From contig CAVSUR010000001.1 of assembly GCA_963731285.1 (NCBI GenBank), positions 558,001 through 622,000 of the forward strand: 64,000 nt of DNA, read 5' to 3'. A program made the translations under genes and the position numbers. The notes under the pieces were generated by a model. That model was not told the origin of the DNA and did not search any database. It worked only from the letters and a program-made list of their open reading frames with translations. Origin of the DNA: CAVSUR01 sp963731285. GTDB taxonomy: Bacteria > Actinomycetota > Actinomycetes > Streptosporangiales > Streptosporangiaceae. Below are positions 8,192 to 19,130 of the stretch, one piece after another (within the stretch, counting starts at the first letter, position 1; every line of letters begins with the position of its first letter).

Positions 8192-9601
8192 ATGGCCAAG
8201 TCGGCAGCGGGAACGTTGTACGAGTGCGCGGAGTGCGGCTGGCGCACGACGAAATGGGCCGGACGGTGCGGGGGCTGCCAGGGCTGGGGGACCGTCGCGG
8301 AGGTGCGGGCCAGCGGCCTGTCGCAGGTCGCGCTGCGGCGCCCGCTGGCCGCCGGGCAGGCATTGCCGCCCGGGCGCGCCGCGGTGCCGATCGGCCAGGT
8401 CGACGCCACCGCGGCGGCGGTCCGGCCTACCGGCCTGGACGAGCTCGACCGCGTGCTCGGCGGCGGCCTGGTGCCCGGGGCGGTGGTACTGCTGGCTGGC
8501 GAGCCAGGTGTCGGCAAGTCGACGCTGCTGCTGGAAGCGGGCGCGCTGGCCGCTGGATCGGGCCGCGTGCTGTACGTGACGGGCGAGGAATCAGCGGCCC
8601 AGGTGCGGATGCGCGCCGACCGGATCGGCGCGGTCGCCGATCGCCTGTTCCTGGCCGCTGAGACCGATTTCGCGGCGCTGCTGGCGCATGTGGAGGAGGT
8701 GGACCCGGCGCTGCTGATCGTGGACTCGGTGCAGACGTTCACGGTAGCGGGCATCGACGGGGCGCCCGGCGGGGTCACTCAGGTGCGGGAGATTACCGCC
8801 GCGCTGATGACCCTGGCCAAGCAGCGCACGCTGACGACAGTGCTGGTGGGGCACGTGACGAAGGACGGGTCGATTGCCGGGCCGCGCTCGCTCGAGCACC
8901 TCGTCGACGTGGTCCTGCACTTCGACGGCGATTCGCGCGGCCAGCTGCGGATGGTCAGGGCGCTGAAGAACAGGTTCGGCCCCACCGATGAGATCGGCTG
9001 CTTCGAGCTTGGCGAGTACGGGCTGATCGGCCTGCCCGACCCGAGCGGCCTGTTCTTGTCCCGGCGGCACGACCCGGTGCCGGGCACGTGCGTGACCGTG
9101 ACGCTGGAGGGACGACGGCCGCTGCTGGCCGAGGTGCAGACGCTGGTCTGCTCGACCAGCGCCGAGCTGGCCCGCCGGGTGACCTCAGGCCTGGATTCCT
9201 CCCGGGTCGGAATGGTACTGGCCGTGCTGCAGCGACGGGCCCGCATTTCCATCGGCAGGCACGACGTGTATGCGGCGACCGTGGGCGGAGTCCGGCTGAG
9301 CGAGCCGGCCGCGGACCTGGCGGTGGCGGTCGCGCTGGCGAGCGCGGCGTCCGATCTGACGGTGCCGGGCAGCCTGGTGGCCATCGGCGAGGTCGGGCTG
9401 GCGGGCGAGATCCGCCGGGTGGCGGGTGTCCAGCGCCGCCTGGCCGAGGCCGAGCGGATGGGGTTCCGGCGTGCGATCGTGCCCGCCGGGTCCGGATGCC
9501 CGCCGCCGGGACCGGGACGCCCGGCCGCGGCCGGGCCGCCCATAGAGGCCCGCGAGGCCGCCGACGTCCGCGAGGCCATTGCCGTCGCCCTCGGCCAGTG
9601 A
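8192..9601 (+). CDS. radA: DNA repair protein RadA
   Basis: A RecA-like hexameric helicase that promotes branch migration in homologous recombination. The 469-residue product has an N-terminal C4 zinc finger (Cys12, Cys15, Cys26, Cys29), Walker A GEPGVGKSTLL, Walker B LLIVDSVQ, the RadA-specific KNRFG motif (LKNRFGPTDEIG) and a C-terminal Lon-protease-like domain without the protease site. The ATG at 8192 directly precedes the zinc finger. disA lies 169 bp downstream in the same direction; radA-disA adjacency is widely conserved. Confidence 0.97.
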   Translation: MAKSAAGTLYECAECGWRTTKWAGRCGGCQGWGTVAEVRASGLSQVALRRPLAAGQALPPGRAAVPIGQVDATAAAVRPTGLDELDRVLGGGLVPGAVVLLAGEPGVGKSTLLLEAGALAAGSGRVLYVTGEESAAQVRMRADRIGAVADRLFLAAETDFAALLAHVEEVDPALLIVDSVQTFTVAGIDGAPGGVTQVREITAALMTLAKQRTLTTVLVGHVTKDGSIAGPRSLEHLVDVVLHFDGDSRGQLRMVRALKNRFGPTDEIGCFELGEYGLIGLPDPSGLFLSRRHDPVPGTCVTVTLEGRRPLLAEVQTLVCSTSAELARRVTSGLDSSRVGMVLAVLQRRARISIGRHDVYAATVGGVRLSEPAADLAVAVALASAASDLTVPGSLVAIGEVGLAGEIRRVAGVQRRLAEAERMGFRRAIVPAGSGCPPPGPGRPAAAGPPIEAREAADVREAIAVALGQ

Positions 9602-9770
9602 GATGACCCGCCCCGTAATCACGTGAGATATCCCGCGGCGCGGGAACGGTGAGGTGCCCGGGCGCAGTGAGATAGCCTGCAGGCACCGTACGTGCGGCCA
9701 CGATAACCAGCGGGTACCCTCAGCCGGGCGCCGGTAGACTGCCGCCATTCAGCGACCGGGGGTCGGAGCA

Positions 9771-10844
9771 GTGAGGCAGGTGCCCAAGGAGCGCCGCGCC
9801 GCGCTTGCCGCGCTTGCGCCGGGTACCGCGCTGCGTGATGGCCTGGAGCGGATTCTGCGCGGCAGCACCGGCGCGCTGATCGTGCTGGGCCATGACCAGG
9901 GCGTCGCCGAGCTGTGCTCGGGCGGCTTCGGGCTGAGCGTGGACTTCTCGGCCACCCGGCTGCGCGAGCTGGCCAAGATGGACGGCGCCATCATCCTGGA
10001 CAGCGGCGCTAACCGGATCCTGCGGGCCGCGGTTCAGCTTGTCCCGGACCCGAGCCTGCCGACCGACGAATCGGGCACCCGGCACCGGACCGCGGACCGG
10101 GTCTCCCGCCAGACTGGCTATCCGGTGATCTCGGTCAGCAAGTCCATGCGGATCATCGCGCTGTATACCGACGGCACGCGCTACGTGCTGGAGGATTCCT
10201 CGGCCATCCTGTCCCGGGCACATCAGGCACTGGCCACGCTGGAGCGCTGCAAGCTGCGGCTGACCGAGGCTTCCGGGACGCTGTCCGCGCTGGAAATCGA
10301 GGATCTGGCCACGGTCCGCGACGTCACGGCCGCTGCGCAGCAGCTGGAGATGGTCTGGCGGGTGGCGGGCGAGATCGAGGAGTACGTGATCGAGCTGGGC
10401 ACCGACAGCCGGCTGCTCGCCTTGCAGCTGGAAGGCCTGGCCGCAGGTACCGGCCCGGAGCGGGAGCTGCTGGTCGCCGACTATGCTCCGGCCAGCGCGG
10501 ACGAGCGGCAGGCCGCCACGGCGGCGCTGGACCGGCTCGCGGCCCTGCCGCAGGAGACGCTGCTGGACGCGGGCGCCGTGGCGAGCGCGCTCGGCCTCGG
10601 CGGAGCTGACGGCCTGGACGACCCGGTAAGCCCGCGCGGCTACCGGCTGCTGGCCAAGGTGCCGCGGCTTCCTGTGACCGTGGCGGCCGGCCTGATCGGG
10701 CACTTCGGCGGGCTGCAGAAGCTGCTCGCGGCCTCGGTGGAGGACCTGCAGCGGGTAGGCAGCATCGACGCGGCCCAGGCCCGCACGGTCCGGGAGGGAC
10801 TCTCCCGGCTGGCGGAATCCTCCCTGCTCGACCGCTACAGCTGA
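9771..10844 (+). CDS. disA: DNA integrity scanning diadenylate cyclase DisA
   Basis: Makes cyclic di-AMP from two ATP and scans DNA for branched structures that inhibit synthesis. The N-terminal DAC domain carries MDGAI (Asp71) and GTRHRTA (Arg104-His105-Arg106), the two catalytic motifs. A helical linker and C-terminal helix-hairpin-helix DNA-binding region follow. The length of 357 residues is normal. The start is GTG 9771. A c-di-AMP riboswitch is present 11 kb away in front of the NlpC/P60 gene, so producer and sensor share this window. Confidence 0.97.
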   Translation: MRQVPKERRAALAALAPGTALRDGLERILRGSTGALIVLGHDQGVAELCSGGFGLSVDFSATRLRELAKMDGAIILDSGANRILRAAVQLVPDPSLPTDESGTRHRTADRVSRQTGYPVISVSKSMRIIALYTDGTRYVLEDSSAILSRAHQALATLERCKLRLTEASGTLSALEIEDLATVRDVTAAAQQLEMVWRVAGEIEEYVIELGTDSRLLALQLEGLAAGTGPERELLVADYAPASADERQAATAALDRLAALPQETLLDAGAVASALGLGGADGLDDPVSPRGYRLLAKVPRLPVTVAAGLIGHFGGLQKLLAASVEDLQRVGSIDAAQARTVREGLSRLAESSLLDRYS

Positions 10845-10916
10845 GCCCCCCGAGCTGATTCTTGCGCCTGGCGCCGCTGCCGTTCTGGGCTCACCCGGCG
10901 TGCGAGGATCAGTGGC

Positions 10917-11972
10917 ATGCCCGCCGACACTAACGGGCCGGCCGCGGCAGCGGTCGGCCCGCTGCCGCCCGCGGGGCCGACGCTGGCGGGGGCAGCGTCA
11001 CCCGGCGCAGCGCCATCCAAGCTGACACCGCGATCCGGGACAGCACCGTCCGGGGCAGTACCGTCCGGGGCAGCACCGTCCGGGCGGTTCGAGGAACCGA
11101 TCGTGCGCTGGTACGGGGCGAACGCCAGGGACCTGCCCTGGCGGCGGCCGGGCACCTCCGCGTGGTCGGTGCTCGTCAGCGAGTTCATGCTCCAGCAGAC
11201 CCCGGTAGCGCGGGTACGGCCGGCCCACGCCGCGTGGCTGGATCGCTGGCCGACGCCCGCCGACCTGGCCGCGGCGACGGCCGCCGACGCGCTGCGCCAG
11301 TGGGGGCGGCTCGGGTACCCGCGGCGGGCCATCCGGCTGCATGCCACCGCGCGGCAGCTGGCGGACCGGCACGACGGCATCGTGCCGGCCTCCGTGGACG
11401 CGCTGCGCGCCCTGCCCGGCGTGGGCGCCTACACGGCGGCGGCCGTGGCCAGCTTCGCCTTCGGGCAGCGGCATGCGGTCCTGGACACCAACGTCCGGCG
11501 GGTCCTGGCGCGGCTGGTCGGCGGCCAGCCTTACCCGGCCGCGGCCACCTCGGCTGCCGAGCTCAGCCTGGCCGAGTCACTGCTGCCGCCGGGCGGCCCG
11601 CGGGCCGCCCGGTGGTCGGTGGCGATCATGGAGCTCGGGGCGCTGGTCTGCACGGCGGCCCGGCCGGCCTGCGGGGCCTGCCCGGTGGCGGCTCGGTGCC
11701 AGTGGGCGGCCGGCGGCCGCCCCCACGGCCAGGCGCCCCGGGCCGCCCCGCGCTACGACGGCAGTGACCGGCAGTGCCGTGGCGCCATCCTCGCCGCACT
11801 GCGCGCCGCGGATGCCCCGGTCACTGCCGGTCGGCTGCGGGCCGCCTGGCATGACGAAGGGCAGCAAGCGCGCGCGCTTGCTGCCCTTGTCGCCGACGGT
11901 CTGGTGACCCCGGCCGCCGACGGGATGTTCTGCCTGCCGGGTGATGGAGCCTCGGCAGGCACCCCCCGCTAG
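10917..11972 (+). CDS. mutY: A/G-specific adenine glycosylase MutY
   Basis: Removes adenine mispaired with 8-oxoguanine. The helix-hairpin-helix LPGVGAYTAAA with the catalytic Asp in AVLDTNVRRV is visible. So is the 4Fe-4S Cys cluster, from LVCTAARPACGACPVAARC. The first 60 residues are a Pro/Ala/Ser-rich extension containing three 15-bp DNA repeats, so translation could start later; the conserved fold begins near EPIVRWY. The C-terminus lacks a full NUDIX-like MutY domain and ends in a winged-helix-like segment, whose DNA contains a perfect 32-bp palindrome. It is convergent with clpC, 10 bp apart. Confidence 0.92.
   Translation: MPADTNGPAAAAVGPLPPAGPTLAGAASPGAAPSKLTPRSGTAPSGAVPSGAAPSGRFEEPIVRWYGANARDLPWRRPGTSAWSVLVSEFMLQQTPVARVRPAHAAWLDRWPTPADLAAATAADALRQWGRLGYPRRAIRLHATARQLADRHDGIVPASVDALRALPGVGAYTAAAVASFAFGQRHAVLDTNVRRVLARLVGGQPYPAAATSAAELSLAESLLPPGGPRAARWSVAIMELGALVCTAARPACGACPVAARCQWAAGGRPHGQAPRAAPRYDGSDRQCRGAILAALRAADAPVTAGRLRAAWHDEGQQARALAALVADGLVTPAADGMFCLPGDGASAGTPR
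11041..11085 (+). repeat. Three tandem 15-bp repeats in the mutY 5' region
   Basis: Three near-identical 15-bp units, differing at one or two positions, encode a repeated Ala/Pro/Ser pentapeptide in the N-terminal extension of MutY. The region is outside the conserved glycosylase fold. Confidence 0.85.
11857..11888. repeat. Perfect 32-bp palindrome inside mutY
   Basis: Sixteen bases (AAGGGCAGCAAGCGCG) are followed immediately by their exact reverse complement. The palindrome lies in the last 30 codons of mutY, 84 bp before its stop. It can form a strong hairpin in mRNA or a cruciform in DNA. It could act as a processing or attenuation structure for mutY, or slow antisense read-through from clpC; this is inference. 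Confidence 0.9.
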
Positions 11973-11982
11973 CGCCAGCCCG

Positions 11983-14517
<2,535 letters not shown>

Positions 14518-14921
14518 CTCGTCGCTCCTCACAGAGCGGTCGGGAGGCGCTCGGTACCGCCCCGTCCCTTCCGCATGGTAGCCCGTACATCGGCGGGCGC
14601 CGCGTGCGCAATATGTCGCACACGTAAAACGTTCCCCGCCGCTGGGCGTTCACCCCATCCAACCGAAGGATCACGGCCCGGTGTTCCCAGCTACGCCCGG
14701 AGCGAACGCGACCCGGGCAGCACGGAGCGAACGCGACCCGGGCAGCGCAGCGAGCCCGGGCCGGACAGCAAACGGCGCGCCGCACGGTTGCCGAGCGGCG
14801 CGCCGTCAGATCAGCGCCCCCTGCTGCTGGCCATCAGGCCGGCCCCCGGCTGGCCGCGCCGCCGGCTGGCCGGCAACTGCCGCCAGCCATGCAGCGATCC
14901 GTCCGGGCGGTCGGGCCTGGC
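14518..14921. promoter_or_regulatory. Upstream region of clpC, with tandem repeat and hairpins
   Basis: About 400 bp with no supportable gene. Two 23-bp copies (14699-14721 and 14724-14746, period 25 bp) sit in the middle. Two CGGCGCGCCG palindromes around 14775-14805 may form a terminator for lsr2, which ends at 14922. The clpC promoter must lie in the right-to-left direction here; I could not assign confident -35/-10 boxes. Confidence 0.5.
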
Positions 14922-15263
14922 TCAGTGAGCGGCCTCGTAGTCCCGGATGATCGACGCCGGAATCCGCCCGCGCTCGCTCACCTTGTGGCCGCGCTCCCGT
15001 GCCCACGCCCTGATATCCGAGCTCCGCTCCCGGCCGGGGCCGGTGCGCGCCTTGCGGCGGCGGCTGCCGCCGCCTATGGCGCTTGTTTTGCGCGCATGAT
15101 CCGCGTAGACGCTGAACTTGTCGTGCAGTTCCTTCGCATGCGTGGTGCACAAGTCGATCTCGAAGGCAGTTCCGTCAATGGAGAACGAAACCGTCTCCTT
15201 ACCTTCGACCTCGTCCTCGTGGGGAAGGTCGCACACAACCGTCACCACAGTCCTCTGAGCCAT
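14922..15263 (-). CDS. lsr2: Lsr2 nucleoid-associated protein
   Basis: Actinobacterial H-NS-like xenogeneic silencer that bridges AT-rich DNA. The 113-residue product starts MAQRTVVTVVCDL and has the N-terminal oligomerisation strands, a basic linker (GGSRRRKARTGPGRER) and the C-terminal DNA-binding domain. The RGR AT-hook-like motif lies in SERGRIPASI. The ATG at 15263 is preceded by GAAAGG. It sits upstream of clpC on the same strand, the order known from Mycobacterium. It is the expected silencer of acquired segments such as the tRNA-Pro island. Confidence 0.95.
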   Translation of the reverse strand: MAQRTVVTVVCDLPHEDEVEGKETVSFSIDGTAFEIDLCTTHAKELHDKFSVYADHARKTSAIGGGSRRRKARTGPGRERSSDIRAWARERGHKVSERGRIPASIIRDYEAAH

Positions 15264-15424
15264 GAGAGCCGAGCCTTTCGCTGGGGCAAGTCCATTAAGC
15301 GTCCTAAACATATACCACGGCCACGCTTCTGACAATTCACGATTCCCGGATTCGGTGGCGGCAAAGCCCAGCCGCCACCGCACAGCGCAATCCGGAAGTT
15401 CTCAGTAACTCTCCGTAATCAGCC

Positions 15425-15658
15425 TCAGGATCGGCCTCGGTCAAACTCACCGGTCGCTCCCGGCGCTTCTCCCGGCACGGATGCTTCCTGGTCGCCACGA
15501 TCAGGAATCCCGCCGCCGGCGGAAATATCGGCGGACACATCATCGTCATCACGCTGCCGCTTGGCCGCCATCTCATGACGCAGGAACGCGCCTACGGCAA
15601 TGAGGAAAGCCGCGCATACAACGAACGGGGGAGCCAGCGCACTGAGATCGTTCAACAT
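15425..15658 (-). CDS. Small single-pass membrane protein, unknown
   Basis: 77 residues: one hydrophobic segment (ALAPPFVVCAAFLIAVGAFL, about residues 7-26), then a charged Asp-rich cytoplasmic-type tail. The start is decided by AAGGAG 8 bases before ATG 15658; the earlier ATG at 15664 would be too close. The much longer open frame upstream has no support. No family is recognised. It lies 161 bp upstream of lsr2 on the same strand. Confidence 0.5.
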   Translation of the reverse strand: MLNDLSALAPPFVVCAAFLIAVGAFLRHEMAAKRQRDDDDVSADISAGGGIPDRGDQEASVPGEAPGATGEFDRGRS

Positions 15659-15664
15659 CAGCAT

Positions 15665-16115
15665 GTCTCCTTCCGTCTGCCTGAGCGACCGCTGAGGATT
15701 TCCACCCGGGTTCTGCCGGCGGCCCGCCGCCCGGCCGACCTCGCCGGGCCGGCGGACTGCGCGCAGGGCGTTACTCCTCATTGTGCGCTCGCCTGCCGGC
15801 CTGGGCGAGCCCGGGCTGACCGGGCTCCCGGGCGGCCGAGCCCTCGACGGCGCCGGCCCGCGATGCCGCCGCCGCGGCGGCCCGGCGGCCGGGTCGATCG
15901 CGCCGCGCACATCCGCCGGCGGATGTGCGCGATCGGAGGCACGCCCGGGTGGCAGGCGCAAAGACACCCGCCCGCATGGCAGGATAAAGACGCCCGCCGT
16001 ACCCCGTGACGGCGCCCGGGCATCCCGGCAGCTGCGCCATCCGGGGGCTCTTGCGCCAATGACCAGGCCCGGCATGGCCCTCCCGTCACCCCCGGCCGAG
16101 CGGACAGCGACCTGC
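15665..16115. promoter_or_regulatory. Divergent intergenic region with 28-bp palindrome
   Basis: About 450 bp between the small membrane protein (minus) and the EndoQ-UvrD gene (plus). The only strong structure is a perfect 28-bp palindrome at 15904-15931. No credible gene is seen. Confidence 0.5.
15904..15931. repeat. Perfect 28-bp palindrome upstream of the EndoQ-UvrD gene
   Basis: CGCGCACATCCGCC is followed directly by its reverse complement, with no loop. Flanking bases show a further imperfect match (CGATCGCGC on the left, GATCG on the right). The symmetry suits a dimeric repressor operator rather than a terminator. It lies about 185 bp before the coding start. Confidence 0.8.
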
Positions 16116-17546
16116 ATGTTCCATGCCGACTTGCATATCCATTCGAAGTTTTCCCGTGCCTGCAGCCGGGACTGCGACATCGGGCACCTGGCCTGGTGGG
16201 CGGCGCGCAAGGGCATCACGGTAGTCGGCACCGGGGATTTCACCCACCCGGCCTGGTTCGAGGAGCTGCGCGCCACCCTGGAACCGGCCGAGGCTGGCCT
16301 GTTCCGGCTCCGGCCCGGGCCCGCGGGCCGGCTCCGCCGGACCACCCCGGGCAGCTGCGGCGGGCCGGTACGGTTCATGCTCTCAGCGGAGATCTCGACT
16401 ATCTACCGGGCGGGCGAGCGCACCAGGAAAGTTCACCATCTGATATATGTCCCGACGTTCGAGGCGGCCGGGCGCATCACAGCCGCGCTGGCCAAGATCG
16501 GTAATCTTGCTTCCGACGGCCGCCCCATTCTCGGGCTCGACTCGCGGCACCTGCTGGAGATCACTCTTGACGCCGGCCCCGGCTGCTATCTGGTCCCCGC
16601 GCACGCATGGACGCCGTGGTTCGCGGTACTAGGATCAAAATCCGGTTTCGACACGGTAGCGGAGTGCTACGGCGACCTGGCCAGTCACGTTTTCGCGATC
16701 GAGACCGGGCTCTCCTCGGACCCGGCGATGAACTGGATGTGCTCATCGCTGGACCGCTATCGGCTGATGAGCAACTCCGATGCCCATTCCCCGCCGATGC
16801 TAGGCCGGGAGGCAACATCCTTCGGCACCAGCCTTGATTACTTCGCTATGGCGCAGGCACTGCGAACAGGCGACGGCCTTGCCGGAACGATCGAGTTCTA
16901 TCCGGAAGAAGGCAAGTATCACCTCGACGGGCACCGGAAATGCGGCGTGCGCTTTGCGCCGGAAGAGAGCATGACGCACTCGGGAACATGCCCGGAGTGC
17001 GGAAAGCCGCTCACGATCGGCGTGCTGCACAGAGTAGCCGACCTCGCTGACCGCCCCACCGGCTACCGGCCCGCGGGCGCACCGGGATTCGCCAATCTGA
17101 TCCAGCTGCCGCAGGTGATCGCCGAGATCTCCGGCACCGGCCGCGCCAGCAAGAAGGTGACAAGTCAGGCCGACAGGCTGGTGGCGGTACTCGGCCCCGA
17201 AATCGACATCCTGACCCGGCGCCCGCTCGATGACATCGGCCGGGCCGGCGGCAGCCTGCTCGCGGAGGCCGTGGCCCGGCTGCGGCGGGACGAGGTGCGA
17301 CGGGAGGCCGGATACGACGGCGAGTACGGCACCGTGTCTTTGTTCGCGCCGGGCGAGCTGTCCGCGCCGGGCGCGCTGTTCGACCCGACTTCGCTCAAGC
17401 TAGTGCGCATCCTGGTCATGGTGGACGCGGTCGAGGGCGTCGCGCAGGTCGTCGGGGAGGGGGTCGGCGGCGGTGATGGTGTGGGCGCCGGCCTGGATGT
17501 CGATGGTGCGGTAGCGGCGGGCGGTCTTGACGAATTTGCGGATTGA
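16116..17546 (+). pseudogene. EndoQ-like PHP nuclease, N-terminal half of a split EndoQ-UvrD gene
   Basis: PHP-family endonuclease half. It has ADLHIHSKFSRACS (metal HxH), GTGDFTHPAWFEEL, SNSDAHSP, and the EndoQ zinc finger (C-x15-C-P-x-C) followed by GVLHRVADLADRP. EndoQ cuts DNA at deaminated bases. The native reading frame runs to 17384; an IS1634 element then replaces the natural continuation, adding about 54 foreign residues to a stop at 17546. Joined to 19131-21092 it restores one 1,076-residue frame. The start ATG 16116 gives the conserved N-terminus; ATG 16059 is possible. The half is complete as a domain and could still be active. Confidence 0.85.
17316..17384 (+). repeat. 69-bp target-site duplication, left copy
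   Basis: The left copy of a perfect 69-bp direct repeat (other copy 19062-19130) flanks the IS1634-family element. It codes the linker ending GALFD in the EndoQ-UvrD gene. One base at the right edge is ambiguous with the element end (68 or 69 bp). Confidence 0.95.
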
Positions 17547-19061
17547 CCAGCCGGTCCGGTGCTCGATCCAGCGGCTGATGGCGAGGGCGGCGAAGACGAT
17601 GGTCAGGTGGGCTTCGATGGAGTCGCGCTTGCGGTGGTAGATGGGCCGGGCCTGCAGGTCGCTTTTGGCCATCCGGAAGCTCTTCTCGATCTGGAAGAGC
17701 TGGTGGTAGGAGCCGATCACGAACTCCGGCGGTGACCGGGGTGCCGTCCGGGCAGGCGGGCAGGTTGGTGACGTAGCCCTTGATCCCGGCCAGCGCCCGG
17801 GCCTTGGCCTCCAGCTCGCGGTTCACCGACCGGGTGCCGCCGGACAGCTGGATGAACCGGTTCCGCTTCACCGGCGCCTTGCCCGGCGACGGCCTGCTCG
17901 GCCTTCGTCACCTGCTCGTCGATCCCGCGCAGCGTCCGGCGGGCCCGGTCGGCCTGGTACTGGTAGTAGATGACCTGGTCACGGCGCCCGCCGTTCGGCC
18001 CGGCGGGCCAGGGCTGGGTGAAGATGTGCCCGTCGGGGATGTCCTGGCCAGGGTGCTCGCGGCGCCACTGGGCGACCGCGTAGGGCACGTGCGGGATCTT
18101 CATCCCGAGGATGAACGACAGGCCGGCGGCCTCGATCTGCCTTCTGGTTCGCCTCCGACTGATCATCCCGGCGTCCGCGACGACGGTCACGTCCGGGCAG
18201 CTGGTGGGCGGCCATGAACGCCTCGATGACCGGCAGCATCGTCTTGGTCTCGGCCCGGTTGCCCTCGAACGCCGACACCATCAGCGGGAACCCGGCCCGG
18301 TCGGTGAGCAGGCCGATGGTGATCTGCGGCTCCAGCCGCCGCTCCTTGGAGAACCCGCTCTCGCGGAACCCGTCGCCCTGCATCGGTCTCGAAATACAAG
18401 CGTGGACACGTCATAGAGGACCAGGCTGGCCGGGCCCAGCCCGGCGTGCGCCGCGCACGCCGCGGACAGCTCCTGCCGCCAGGCCTCCTTCGCATAGACC
18501 GGCAGGCGCCGCTTGCAGCGTCGCGTACGACGCCGGCGCGACCCCGGCTTCCTCCAGCACCCGCAGAGCTGTCCAGCTTGCTGACCGGCTCGATGATCCG
18601 CGCCAGCACCAGCTGCGCGGAACACCTCATCACCGCCGGCCGCGCGGTCGAAGCCCAGCTCGCGGTAGCCGCGCGCCAGGGCATCCGAGCAGGTGCTCCA
18701 TCCGCGACGAGGTGATCGGCAGCGGCCCGCCGCCCGCGCCGCCGCGCCGGTAGCTCCAGGCCCAGATCCAGCACGCCCTGCCCGGCGGCCAGCCGCTGCC
18801 GCGCCGCCGCCTTCAGCAGCTCCAGCTCGGCGTCATCATGCGCCGACCCGATGTGCTCGATCTTCCGCGACCCGCGATGCGGAGGAGTACACGATCTGAA
18901 CCGCCGTCGCGCCCGACGACGTCCTCACCGTCCGCACATACGGCACCCGGCCACTCTACGAGCCCCGGGCTAGTGCGCAAATCCAGTCCCGACAAGCCAG
19001 CAAACCAGCAGGTCAGCGCGATGAGCCCAAGCCGAACGTCCATGATCGTGAGCGAAGTCAG
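17384..19061 (-). mobile_element. IS1634-family insertion sequence (about 1.68 kb)
   Basis: Ends carry imperfect inverted repeats: left CCCGACTTCGCTCA, and right the complement of CCTGACTTCGCTCA (one mismatch in 14). The element sits between two perfect 69-bp direct repeats. IS1634 of Mycoplasma and IS1549 of Mycobacterium are known for long, variable-length target duplications, unlike most IS. The single minus-strand transposase shows IS1634-family segments but several frame breaks. Confidence 0.9.
17400..18946 (-). pseudogene. IS1634-family transposase, frameshifted
   Basis: DDE transposase in pieces. The N-terminus reads VPYVRTVRTSSGATAVQIV and then IEHIGSAHDDAELELL, the family's typical beginning. 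Internal pieces include GLLTDRAGFPLMVSAFEGN, TVVADAGMISRRR and the C-terminal FQIEKSFRMAKSDLQARPI with RRYRTIDIQAGAHTITAADP. At least five single-base shifts separate these frames. Because the flanking duplication is still perfect, the insertion should be recent. The shifts are therefore either consensus errors, as in neighbouring housekeeping genes, or fast decay. Confidence 0.85.
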
Positions 19062-19130
19062 GACGGCGAGTACGGCACCGTGTCTTTGTTCGCGCCGGGC
19101 GAGCTGTCCGCGCCGGGCGCGCTGTTCGAC
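19062..19130 (+). repeat. 69-bp target-site duplication, right copy
   Basis: Identical to 17316-17384. It supplies the GTG at 19080 from which the helicase half could be translated in the original frame. Confidence 0.95.

Noticed and set aside
14630..14655. ClgR operator upstream of clpC
   Set aside because: The string CGCCGCTGGGCG resembles a ClgR box but spacing differs by one base from the consensus I know; not strong enough to call.
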